Source: Bacteroidota bacterium (GTDB lineage: Bacteria; Bacteroidota; Ignavibacteria; Ignavibacteriales; Ignavibacteriaceae). From it: DNA of 37,218 bases. The translations under genes were made by a program, and so were the position numbers. The notes under the pieces were generated by a model. It was not told where the DNA came from. It searched no databases and saw nothing but the letters and a program-made list of their open reading frames with translations. The stretch spans positions 1 to 37,218 of the forward strand of contig JAMCWE010000228.1 in NCBI GenBank assembly GCA_023475265.1, read 5' to 3'. Positions 1 to 7,664 of this stretch are shown here, one piece after another (position 1 is the first letter of the stretch; each line of letters opens with the position of its first letter).

Positions 1-126
1 TTAATTAGAAAGGTTGGCAAAACCTATAAATATTACGTAACAGAATTTGGAAGACAAGTAATAATCACATGTTTGAAGTTGAAGAATTTAGTGATTATAC
101 CAAGCCTCAATTTTGTTAACGCCTAA
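1..126 (+). CDS. C-terminal end of a winged-helix-like protein (partial)
   Basis: Frame 1 is open from the first base to a TAA at 124-126, giving 41 residues that begin LIRKVGKTYKYYVTEFGRQ. The pattern (basic hairpin K-x-YKYY followed by T-x-x-G-R-x-V and a leucine-rich helix) resembles the wing and last helix of winged-helix DNA-binding domains, as found at the end of some MarR-like or transposon-associated proteins. The rest lies outside the window, so the family cannot be fixed. It is on the same strand as the kinase, 231 bp upstream of it. Confidence 0.45.
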   Translation, partial: LIRKVGKTYKYYVTEFGRQVIITCLKLKNLVIIPSLNFVNA

Positions 127-337
127 TCTATTTCTTGCCAGTTTTGGTTTTAATTTTATTGATAAGGTACTAATAATTCCTTAACTACATAAAGTGAAAC
201 GCCGCGTTGAACTAACATTGAAGTATCAAGAATAATTCTTACTATCGCTATTTATATTTGAATGTTGATTATATTAATTTATAGTATGTAAAAAAATTAC
301 ATATAACAATTATCAATTCTCTTTTGCGCTTTTAATA

Positions 338-352
338 TAAGCCATAGGCTTA
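338..352 (+). promoter_or_regulatory. 15-bp palindrome 5 nt before the kinase start codon
   Basis: TAAGCCATAGGCTTA is a perfect inverted repeat (6-bp arms, 3-bp centre). Its last base is 5 nt before the ATG at 358, and the intervening bases CAAGG supply the only ribosome-binding-like sequence. A copy differing at one base sits at the same distance from the nnr start (31072-31086). It could be an operator, an RNA hairpin limiting ribosome access, or a remnant of a dispersed repeat. The function is unknown. Confidence 0.45.
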
Positions 353-357
353 CAAGG

Positions 358-606
358 ATGAACAGAATAAAGCTGCTGATTATTTTTTATATATTATCTT
401 CTTTAGTACTTGTACATACAGCTTACTCCGCAGAAAATGATTCGACAATAATATTAAGCGGCAACTGGCAATATCGCTGGGGCAATTCGCCGCCGGGCGC
501 AAACGGCAGACCTCTTTGGCTAAATCACGATGATAAAGATACGGCATGGAAATCAATCAACAGACCTTCTGATATAGCAATGAAAACCGGCGAAACAGAT
601 TTGTAG
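358..606 (+). CDS. Sensor histidine kinase, N-terminal piece (cut by in-frame TAG)
   Basis: This piece has 82 codons. Residues 1-25 are a signal peptide (hydrophobic stretch ending AYSA). The start of an extracellular sensory domain follows, with GNWQYRWG as in 7TMR-DISM or galactose-binding-like sensor domains. The frame ends at TAG 604-606 and reopens at once in the same frame as ISKRLGNYN, then joins the kinase piece starting at 634. Related sensor domains commonly have LWI-x-K at this point, so a TGG-to-TAG change is the simplest reading. Read through, the gene would be 358-2280 and encode 640 residues. Alone, this piece would be a secreted fragment without signalling parts. Confidence 0.7.
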   Translation: MNRIKLLIIFYILSSLVLVHTAYSAENDSTIILSGNWQYRWGNSPPGANGRPLWLNHDDKDTAWKSINRPSDIAMKTGETDL

Positions 607-633
607 ATAAGCAAACGTCTTGGAAATTATAAT

Positions 634-2280
634 GTGCATGACCCGGCAATATTTATTAGCAGAGTTGAAAAGATTTTTGAAGTACATCTTGGCAGCAAGA
701 AAATTTACAGCTTCGGAAAGTTTACACCGGATAAGAAAATTCCTTCAATGGGATTAGCATGGCATCTTATAAAAGTTCCAAATGACTTCAGCGGAAAAAC
801 ACTCACCTTTCACATACGAACAGACGGCAGTTATATTGGAACTTACGGCGACATTGAGCTTGGTTCTATCAATACATTCTTAAATGATATAGTTAAGGAC
901 AGTTTCAATAATACGATAGTCGGAGTTGCCTCCATTTTTGCCGGTATAATCTTTTTTATCATTCTCATATCCCTTGGATATTTAAAACCGTTTGTTGGGC
1001 TGATAATATTTCAGATATCGACAGGAATATGGATACTCACAAATTCTAATTTAACTCAGATGCTGTTGTATGTCCCCATGTTGATGTTCTACTCACAGCA
1101 TATTGCTCTATTCACAAGTGCGATCGGATTCTTTATATTCGCCGGGGAGATAATTGAATTAAAATACAAGATTATCCCAAAACGCATGACGCATATACAT
1201 CTTATTTATCTGTTGTCGGCGATTATAATCGATATAGTTGTTTACCCTGACACTGTCGATACCATTGTACCTTTTCTTATTCTTGTGTCGGCTAACGGAT
1301 TAATACTTCTTTGGTTTATCCTTGCAAGCGCAAGGAAGGGAAATCTGGAAGCGAGAATTCTTTTATCAGCGCTTGCTATATACATAGCTCTGGCTCTTGT
1401 CGATATTGTAAATTACATTAACAAGGTGGTGCTAAATAGAGGCGCGTATCAAATTAATTATGCACAATACGGCGCTTTATGTCTTTATATATTATTTTTC
1501 TGGATCATTATTCTTCGTTACCTAAATGCGAACAAACAAAACCTTGCCGCTAAGGAGGAGGTACTAAAAAATCAGCAGATAGCTCTTGAAGCAGTGCGTA
1601 AAGAAAAAGCGGCGCAGAAACAGTTTACGCACAACTTAATTCTTTCGCAGGAAAGTGAAAGAAAAAGAATTGCCGGCGAGCTTCATGATAGCATAGGACA
1701 GGAACTTCTTATCATCAAGAACAGAGCTCTTCTTGGATTAGAAGATATTTGTAACGACGACTCACGACGCGATCATCTAAGTGAAATATCGTCGTTGTCA
1801 TCGCAAGCGATAAAAGAAGTGCGGCAGATAACTCATAATCTTCGTCCATATCAATTAGACAGAGTCGGCTTAACCAAAGCGCTGCAATCTCTCATCGAAC
1901 GATTACAATCCTCCTCGGAAATAAAATTCAAAATGTTTGTTGACAATATCGACAATCTTTTTCCGTCGGAATCTGAGATCAACATATACAGGATTGTGCA
2001 GGAAGGAATCAACAATATAATGAAGCATTCGGAAGCTGCATCCGCCGTGCTGATGATTTCCAAAGAAGAGTCTAATGTTTGTATTACAGTGGAAGATAAC
2101 GGTAAAGGATTTTTACAAAACCAAACGGGGAACGTGAAAAGTGAGAACGTTGGATTTGGATTATCCGGCATAAACGAGCGTGCACAAATCCTTGGCGCCG
2201 TTATTGAGATTAATTCTAAACCGGGTAAAGGTACTATTCTGAAATTAAATCTACCTGTTAAAATAAAAAATGAGTTTTGA
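634..2280 (+). CDS. 7TM sensor histidine kinase (NarX/DesK-like), main piece
   Basis: The order is: rest of an extracytoplasmic sensory domain (about residues 1-85), a block of roughly seven membrane helices (about 90-300, 7TMR-DISM type), a short coiled coil, a HisKA_3 dimerisation domain with the phospho-accepting His in ERKRIAGELHDSIGQ, and a HATPase_c domain with N box VQEGINNIMKH, G1 box DNGKGF and G2 box GFGLSGINERA. This is the kinase class that normally pairs with LuxR-type response regulators, and one lies 118 bp downstream. The first possible start is a GTG at 634, but the frame is continuous with the upstream piece across one TAG, so the native start is most likely 358. Without signal peptide and the first part of the sensor, correct membrane insertion is doubtful. 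Confidence 0.9.
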   Translation: MHDPAIFISRVEKIFEVHLGSKKIYSFGKFTPDKKIPSMGLAWHLIKVPNDFSGKTLTFHIRTDGSYIGTYGDIELGSINTFLNDIVKDSFNNTIVGVASIFAGIIFFIILISLGYLKPFVGLIIFQISTGIWILTNSNLTQMLLYVPMLMFYSQHIALFTSAIGFFIFAGEIIELKYKIIPKRMTHIHLIYLLSAIIIDIVVYPDTVDTIVPFLILVSANGLILLWFILASARKGNLEARILLSALAIYIALALVDIVNYINKVVLNRGAYQINYAQYGALCLYILFFWIIILRYLNANKQNLAAKEEVLKNQQIALEAVRKEKAAQKQFTHNLILSQESERKRIAGELHDSIGQELLIIKNRALLGLEDICNDDSRRDHLSEISSLSSQAIKEVRQITHNLRPYQLDRVGLTKALQSLIERLQSSSEIKFKMFVDNIDNLFPSESEINIYRIVQEGINNIMKHSEAASAVLMISKEESNVCITVEDNGKGFLQNQTGNVKSENVGFGLSGINERAQILGAVIEINSKPGKGTILKLNLPVKIKNEF

Positions 2281-2284
2281 AATG

Positions 2285-2351
2285 TTTCCCGCAAATTTCG
2301 CTGATGACCGCAGAAATATAATCAGCGCAAATCTGCGCCATCTGCGGGAAA
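2285..2351. repeat. Imperfect palindromic intergenic repeat
   Basis: The ends TTTCCCGCA and TGCGGGAAA are exact reverse complements. Inside, TTTCGCTGAT faces ATCAGCGCAAA, making a long imperfect hairpin between the kinase and its regulator. The wording (AATCTGCGCCATCTGCGGGA) matches a class of degenerate CTGCG-rich repeats common between genes in Bacteroidetes and relatives; this identification is from memory of the class, not a search. Confidence 0.6.
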
Positions 2352-2398
2352 AAATATTTGGCAAGAGAAAGACCATAAGTACATAAAATTTTGTTCTA

Positions 2399-3055
2399 AT
2401 GAAAAGCGAAGAAAAAATATCAATCATAATAGCCGATGATCATCAGATCTTTAGGCAAGGTTTAAGAACAATAATCGAAAGTGATCCCTCAATGTATGTT
2501 GCCGGTGAAGCATGCGACGGTGCAGAAGCGATTCAGCTTATAGAAAAAGTGAAACCGAAAATCGTAGTGCTCGATATTGATATGCCTAAGCTTAACGGTA
2601 TACAAACCGCAAAGATTCTGCATGATAATAAAAATCCCGTTGGGATTGTTATTCTCACAATGTATTCCGAAGAAGATATTTTCAACAATCTGATGAAACT
2701 TGGCGTAAAGGGTTATGTGCTCAAAGAAAATGCGGCAAGCGATATTCTCGCTGCCGTTAAAGCTGCCGCCGGCGGGAAACATTACATTACTCCAATTATT
2801 TCAGAACATCTGCTTAAGCTTATAGAGAATGAGATCGATTCAAACACAATTGCGAAAAAATTAACAGCGATGGAGCGGCGCGTACTGGTGCTTATTGCCG
2901 AGAACAAAACCAGCAAAGAAATTGCAGATGAACTGCACATCAGTTATAAGACAGTTGAAAATCACCGTGCAAATATTTGTGCCAAGCTGAACCTGCACGG
3001 TAGCAATGCGCTTCTTAAATTTGCCCTGGACAATAAGAGCTTGATCCTTTCTTAA
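2399..3055 (+). CDS. LuxR/NarL-family response regulator
   Basis: This 218-residue protein has a receiver domain (about 1-125) with acidic pair D13-D14, phospho-acceptor D59 in VVLDIDMP, T87 and K109. A LuxR-type helix-turn-helix follows (about 150-212, LTAMERRVLVLIAENKTSKEI and KTVENHR). It is the likely partner of the HisKA_3 kinase just upstream, together forming a two-component system that turns an extracytoplasmic signal into transcription control. Length and residues are normal for the family. The targets are unknown; the receiver-only gene and secreted proteins downstream are reasonable candidates by position only. Confidence 0.93.
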   Translation: MKSEEKISIIIADDHQIFRQGLRTIIESDPSMYVAGEACDGAEAIQLIEKVKPKIVVLDIDMPKLNGIQTAKILHDNKNPVGIVILTMYSEEDIFNNLMKLGVKGYVLKENAASDILAAVKAAAGGKHYITPIISEHLLKLIENEIDSNTIAKKLTAMERRVLVLIAENKTSKEIADELHISYKTVENHRANICAKLNLHGSNALLKFALDNKSLILS

Positions 3056-3083
3056 ATAAGAACTGATTCTACTTCCAACTCAA

Positions 3084-3101
3084 ATAGGTGTTTCCACCTA
3101 T
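3084..3101. promoter_or_regulatory. Hairpin or operator upstream of the receiver-only gene
   Basis: ATAGGTG-TTTC-CACCTAT is a perfect 7-bp inverted repeat with a 4-nt loop. It is 29 bp after the LuxR-type regulator and 84 bp before the receiver gene at 3185. There is no clear T run after it, so an intrinsic terminator is less likely than an operator. The half-site CACCTAT is close to the TACYYMT heptamer of NarL-type regulators, though its arrangement differs from the NarL 7-2-7 site. Confidence 0.4.
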
Positions 3102-3184
3102 AAAAATTGAATGCTTGCCCCTATATCTTTTTTCCTTTCAGTTCCTCAATTTCCATCGTATAAAATTCCGGTACTTATAAAGCT

Positions 3185-3547
3185 ATGACTATAATGATAG
3201 TTGACGACAACAGGCAGATGAGGGAATTCCTCAAAGGCTATTTCAAAGATTCAAAAGTTGACATAGTGGAATGCAGTAACGGCAAGGAAGCGGTTGACAA
3301 TTATCAAACTTTTCTACCTGATTATGTTTTAATGGATATTAAAATGCCGGTGATGGATGGAATCGAAGCCACGCGTAAAATTATAAAAGAATTTCCCGCC
3401 GCAAAAATAATAATTGTTACCGAGTATGATGACAGTAATCTTCGTGAAGCTGCAGATAAGGCGGGCGCGCGGAAGTATATTCTAAAAGACGATCTTTCGA
3501 TGCTGCGAGCTTACCTTGCAGAGTTTGTATTGAAAGTATCCGGATAA
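3185..3547 (+). CDS. Single-domain response regulator (receiver only)
   Basis: This 120-residue CheY-like protein consists of one receiver domain: acidic pair D7-D8, phospho-acceptor D51 in VLMDIKMP, T79 and K101 in KYILKDD. It has no output domain, so it would act by protein contact or as a phosphate sink or relay. It lies 129 bp after the LuxR-type regulator and 17 bp before the large secreted protein, suggesting co-transcription with the latter. The sequence resembles the receiver of LuxR-type regulators more than chemotaxis CheY. Which kinase feeds it cannot be told, but the neighbouring kinase is the obvious candidate. Confidence 0.9.
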   Translation: MTIMIVDDNRQMREFLKGYFKDSKVDIVECSNGKEAVDNYQTFLPDYVLMDIKMPVMDGIEATRKIIKEFPAAKIIIVTEYDDSNLREAADKAGARKYILKDDLSMLRAYLAEFVLKVSG

Positions 3548-3564
3548 AAAATTAAGGCACTTAT

Positions 3565-5862
3565 ATGAAAATGATCTACTATTTCGCATTTTTCGTTTCT
3601 TTACTATGTATAGGCAAGACGGGCTTGTTTGCACAAACGCCAAGCTTGCAAACGCAAGCGCCGGGTATTAACCAAACTTTTGTTTACAACAGCTTATCTG
3701 CCGCTACCTTTGGCGCAAACGTTACTTTTCACGGCTGGGTAAATCCCAACGGAGTGTCGTGTTCAGTCTATTTTGAATACGGACCAACAACGGACTACGG
3801 GCACCTTGTATTAGCTGCTTCTAATATAAGTGGCGGCAGCGCTGTATCTGTAAGCGCAACTACTGTCCTTTACAATTGCGGTGATACTTACCATTGCCGG
3901 GTAAAGGTGTTTACTGCAAACGGCTCGCATTGCGGGCAAGATAATGCGTTTGTACCCGGTATTGATCCCACACCTAATTTAGTAATTTATCCACAATGCT
4001 CTGATAATTCCGTTACAACAACCATGCAAGTTACCAATAACAATTCATTCAATGCCCCTATTACATTTTCATGGACTGACGGAACCAACAGCGGCAGCAG
4101 CACGCAGACTATTACAGCGGGAGGAACTGTAACTTTTACTTGTAACAAATATAGCACATGCAGCTTCTATTATAATTACACCGACCCAAGCGGTACTATT
4201 GTATATCCCTATCTGTTTGAGCAAATGCCGTCCGATGATCAAACATGCACCCAACAGCCGGATCCTGCGAAAAGCATACTTATCACAGAACTCAGAGGCT
4301 ATAGCGGCAATAAAGAGAATACGGCATATCATGTAATCAACTATAACAATAGTAATGTTCAACTTATGATTATTGTAGGAGATTACCAAGCAACTGTATT
4401 AGTTACTCAAAACTCCAATTTGTATATTATCGTCCCGTACGGAGCGGTAGATTTCTATTATGTAAATGAAATAATTGCATCGTTTACGCCTGCTCTTTTC
4501 AGAGATTATGTGAATTTGTATGATACAGTGACGCCTATATACACCGACGGAAGCAACGCGTATTATTTTGTGCAAAATAATCGAAAAGACATCATAATGT
4601 CTGATCCTAGTAATTACATGTATCCATATAATCCCGGGAATAATATAGTTTTTTGGTACCCTTCAGACACAACCCTTGCGCCCTCTTTCCAAACCATTTT
4701 TAGTGAAGAATACGGATTTACCTATGCTAGCGTTCCCTATGAAAACTTGCAGATATACATTTCGGATTATAATAGTCCATATTACTATGACCCGGGTCCT
4801 ATAATGAATACTTTGGATTACAACTGTTATAGCTGTACGGTGAGTCCCGGCACAGCAGAGTTAATGGCAAGCCCGAGCGCCATTACTCTCGATGCAAATT
4901 CAAGTACTAATTATGTAAAGATTTCAACAACTGTTCCGTGGATGTTATCTTCGAATCAATCGTGGATTACATTAAACAAAACATCCGGTTCTGGCAACGA
5001 TACACTAATATTTACCGCAAGTGCAAACACAACGGGTAATAAACGCACGGCAGCAATAACCCTTGGCGATGGATATGTCTCACAAACTGTTGCTGTTACT
5101 CAGTCTGCCTATACTTTACCAACGCAAAATTTAATGCTTCATTTAACTTCGGATAAAGGTGTTGTAACTTCGGGTACGGCAGTAACGGAATGGGACGACC
5201 AATCCGGCAACAGAAACAACGCGACGCAAACTACAAGCGCCAACCAGCCGTCTTATATTCAAGGTGCAATGAACGGCTTGCCGGTAGTACGGTTCAACGG
5301 CTCAACTTCAAAATTAATATTGCCGACATCGGCAGCTCTTGGCATACAAAATAACCCGTATGAAATGTTTATAGTGGCGCAGTCAAGCTATACAGCCCAA
5401 CCGGAATTTTTGATTGCTGGCGGAAATACCGAGCAGTTTGAGTATCATCTAAACGGCGCAGCGGGGGCGAGGTTCATCCCAGTGCAAACTTCGCCCGGAA
5501 CTTATTTGGATTTGGAAACATCCGGTACATACGCGGATGGAAATCCTCATGTTTTCGAAGCGCACGCTTCATCCTCAGGCGGAGGAATGAGTGTTGATAA
5601 CATTGACGGCGGAACTTCTGCAACAAATATAACTTCATCAAATTCCGGCAATCTACTTCTCGGAGCCCGAAGCGACGGCACCTATTATCTCAACGGCGAC
5701 ATTGCCGAGGTATTAATTTACAATGCTGTACTTAGTTCAACAGACCGCAATACTGTTGAGCATTATCTTGCCGACAAGTACGGGATAACCTCAGGTCTGT
5801 TACCGGTGGAATTAACTTCGTTTAATGTAGAATGTAGAATTAAATTGGACAACGGCAACTGA
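3565..5862 (+). CDS. Secreted BACON/LamG-type T9SS cargo, main piece (frameshifted)
   Basis: The signal peptide spans residues 1-24 (ending LFAQ). An Ig/FnIII-like module with FEYGPTTDYG comes next (about 45-135), then tyrosine- and asparagine-rich sequence (about 140-430), a BACON domain (about 432-512, ITLDANSST, WITLNKTSGSG), and a concanavalin/LamG-type lectin domain (about 520-745, EWDDQSGNRNNA, GDIAEVLIYN). After LPVELTSFN the frame is lost and stops at 5860-5862. The expected continuation (NWTTATEVNNYGFDIE, then the sorting domain) is present one frame away and annotated next. Together they describe a large outer-surface or released protein exported by T9SS, probably binding glycans. 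As read, this piece lacks its sorting signal and would not be processed normally. Confidence 0.88.
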   Translation: MKMIYYFAFFVSLLCIGKTGLFAQTPSLQTQAPGINQTFVYNSLSAATFGANVTFHGWVNPNGVSCSVYFEYGPTTDYGHLVLAASNISGGSAVSVSATTVLYNCGDTYHCRVKVFTANGSHCGQDNAFVPGIDPTPNLVIYPQCSDNSVTTTMQVTNNNSFNAPITFSWTDGTNSGSSTQTITAGGTVTFTCNKYSTCSFYYNYTDPSGTIVYPYLFEQMPSDDQTCTQQPDPAKSILITELRGYSGNKENTAYHVINYNNSNVQLMIIVGDYQATVLVTQNSNLYIIVPYGAVDFYYVNEIIASFTPALFRDYVNLYDTVTPIYTDGSNAYYFVQNNRKDIIMSDPSNYMYPYNPGNNIVFWYPSDTTLAPSFQTIFSEEYGFTYASVPYENLQIYISDYNSPYYYDPGPIMNTLDYNCYSCTVSPGTAELMASPSAITLDANSSTNYVKISTTVPWMLSSNQSWITLNKTSGSGNDTLIFTASANTTGNKRTAAITLGDGYVSQTVAVTQSAYTLPTQNLMLHLTSDKGVVTSGTAVTEWDDQSGNRNNATQTTSANQPSYIQGAMNGLPVVRFNGSTSKLILPTSAALGIQNNPYEMFIVAQSSYTAQPEFLIAGGNTEQFEYHLNGAAGARFIPVQTSPGTYLDLETSGTYADGNPHVFEAHASSSGGGMSVDNIDGGTSATNITSSNSGNLLLGARSDGTYYLNGDIAEVLIYNAVLSSTDRNTVEHYLADKYGITSGLLPVELTSFNVECRIKLDNGN
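5824..5837 (+). repeat. 7-bp tandem duplication at the frameshift point
   Basis: AATGTAG occurs twice back to back at the exact place where the reading frame of the secreted protein breaks. Removing one copy restores a continuous frame reading FNVELNWTTATEVNNYGF. The combined gene length 3565-6376 is 2812 nt, which is one (or seven) more than a multiple of three, as this would require. Confidence 0.7.
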
Positions 5863-5863
5863 A

Positions 5864-6376
5864 GTGAACAACTACGGATTTGATATTGAGAAATCAGAGG
5901 TCAGCGGTCAATCGTCATTCGACAATAGTCAATCATCATTCGTCAAGATTGGTTTTGTTAAAGGCAGCGGCAACAGCAACTCACCGAAGAGCTATTCGTT
6001 TGTAGATACAAGTATCGTCACCGGAAGTGTTGAGTATAGGTTAAAGCAAATTGATAACGACGGAAGCTTTAAATACTCAAATGTTGTAACCGTAAACCTT
6101 GTCCCTGCGAAATATACTTTATACCAGAACTATCCTAATCCGTTTAATCCAACAACCACAATAAAGTATGATTTGCCTAAGCAAAGTAAAGTTGAATTGA
6201 AAATATATAATATGCTGGGAGAGGAAGTAGTAACACTTGTAAATAAAGAACAGCAGGCAGGAAGGTACAGCGTTCAGTTTGATGTAAGCAGTAAGCAGTT
6301 GGCAAGCGGCGTGTATATATACCGGCTACAAGCCGGAAATTATTCATCTGTTAAAAAGCTTGTTCTATTGAAATAA
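5864..6376 (+). CDS. T9SS C-terminal sorting domain piece of the BACON/LamG protein
   Basis: This 170-residue reading frame begins at GTG 5864 in the middle of a known motif (TEVNNYGFDIE) that belongs to the end of T9SS cargo proteins. It ends in a type A sorting domain: YTLYQNYPNPFNPTTTIKYDL, VELKIYNMLGEEV, SGVYIYRL and final KKLVLLK. It has no signal peptide and no ribosome-binding site of its own. It is best read as the last part of the gene starting at 3565, separated by a frameshift near 5837. It would send the protein through the outer membrane and be removed by the sortase PorU in an intact product. Confidence 0.85.
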   Translation: MNNYGFDIEKSEVSGQSSFDNSQSSFVKIGFVKGSGNSNSPKSYSFVDTSIVTGSVEYRLKQIDNDGSFKYSNVVTVNLVPAKYTLYQNYPNPFNPTTTIKYDLPKQSKVELKIYNMLGEEVVTLVNKEQQAGRYSVQFDVSSKQLASGVYIYRLQAGNYSSVKKLVLLK

Positions 6377-6447
6377 AATATTTATTATATAACATTTAAC
6401 TTTTTGAATTATAATTATTTAAGCAAAGATTAATTTGAAAGGATAAA

Positions 6448-7146
6448 ATGAAAAAGTTATTACCGTTTCTATTTTTCCCGGTCATTATATTTTTAGCCGG
6501 TTGCGCTCATACAAATGAACTTGCTAAATACGATTTGTCCGGCAAGGGAATTTTATTTTCAAATCATGTTTCTGCCAACGCAAGCAAATTACAGTTTGTC
6601 AACCATACTCCGGCTAAACAAGAAAAAGAAAAGAGTGATGTTCTATCGGCAATAGCGTCTATAGGTTCCGATATTCTTTCGGAATCAAGTAAGAGTAAAA
6701 TTACCGATGCAGTCAGCACTGATTCGATTGCAAGTTATGTATCTGAAGGATTAAAAAATGCGCTGATAATATTTCTAAAAATAAATCCGGTAAACTCTGT
6801 TAATGAAAATCCTCAGTTTGTTGTGGAGACTACAATTGATAAATGCCAGTTAGTAACAGGAACAGATCATGTTTCCATAAGCGTTCAAGCTTCATCAAGA
6901 ATTATTGATAGAAATTCCGGAAATATTGTTTGGGATGATAATGAAACCGAAACGGTTCCGGTTGAAGAAAATTATGCGAATGATAAAGATAATTCCAGCA
7001 CTTTGAATAAAGTTATCAGCGCTGTCCAGCTCTCATCTCTGTCTGAAAAGGAAATTCAAAAAGTCGTAAATGAAGCTGCAAAAAACGCAGGCAGAAAGAT
7101 TGGTGAGACATTCCGTGAAGACGTTATTAAATTAAAGAATAAATAA
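6448..7146 (+). CDS. Predicted lipoprotein of unknown function (232 aa)
   Basis: A lipoprotein signal peptide ends in the lipobox LAGC with the lipidated cysteine at position 19. No domain is recognised. The mature protein has a serine/lysine-rich linker (about 50-90), a possible beta-rich core around VVETTIDKCQLVTGTDHVSISVQASSRIIDRNSG (about 124-157), which recalls periplasmic lipoproteins that assemble pore or transport parts, and a lysine-rich helical tail. A clear GAAAGGAT ribosome-binding site precedes the ATG. It is 3 bp from the next lipoprotein gene and the two are probably one operon with the beta-propeller gene. Confidence 0.8.
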   Translation: MKKLLPFLFFPVIIFLAGCAHTNELAKYDLSGKGILFSNHVSANASKLQFVNHTPAKQEKEKSDVLSAIASIGSDILSESSKSKITDAVSTDSIASYVSEGLKNALIIFLKINPVNSVNENPQFVVETTIDKCQLVTGTDHVSISVQASSRIIDRNSGNIVWDDNETETVPVEENYANDKDNSSTLNKVISAVQLSSLSEKEIQKVVNEAAKNAGRKIGETFREDVIKLKNK

Positions 7147-7149
7147 TTT

Positions 7150-7626
7150 ATGAGCTTTATTATGAAAGTTATATTTTCGGTAATCGCACTTATTTTCTTT
7201 GCCGGGATAACAGGCTGTGTTTCCAATAAAAAAATTGTAACTGAAAAGTCTGTATTTGAACAAAATATTCCCCCGGGCCAATGCAGGGTTGAGGCTCAAG
7301 TAATGAAAATTGATTCTTTACTATCAGGCAACTCCGGTAATGATCCTTGTTCAAAATCGCCTTGCATAGCATGGATCAAAATAAAAAATATAATCGGTTA
7401 CGGAGCCGGCAGCAGCACCTTAAACATTGGAGATACTTTAAAGACAAAATTCGCTTTCACTTTAGCGCCGACTACCAAAGAAATTTTTCCAAAACTAATT
7501 GAAAATCTTCCAGGTTTAACCGAGGGTTCATCATTTGAAGCTGATATACAACTGCTCCCTTCAAATCCCTCAAGCAAAAACAAGGAAAAGATTTATTTGA
7601 TTTACGGATATGAAAGAATCAACTAA
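7150..7626 (+). CDS. Small predicted lipoprotein (158 aa)
   Basis: A signal peptide with lipobox ITGC puts the lipidated cysteine at residue 23, or 19 if the internal ATG at 7162 is used; neither start has a strong ribosome-binding site. The remaining ~135 residues look like a single beta-rich domain: a C-x(n)-C pair in NDPCSKSPCIAWIKIKN, glycine-rich turns, and IGDTLKTKFAFTL, reminiscent of small OB-fold or NTR-like domains of secreted proteins. This resemblance is weak and no function is claimed. It begins 3 bp after the previous lipoprotein and ends 38 bp before the beta-propeller T9SS protein. Confidence 0.75.
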   Translation: MSFIMKVIFSVIALIFFAGITGCVSNKKIVTEKSVFEQNIPPGQCRVEAQVMKIDSLLSGNSGNDPCSKSPCIAWIKIKNIIGYGAGSSTLNIGDTLKTKFAFTLAPTTKEIFPKLIENLPGLTEGSSFEADIQLLPSNPSSKNKEKIYLIYGYERIN

Positions 7627-7664
7627 GATATTTTAAAATAATTAATCCTTGAAAGGATATAATA

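Noticed and set aside
1851..2294. Minus-strand reading frame opposite the kinase
   Set aside because: It is a shadow of the HATPase domain, which has clear motifs on the plus strand.
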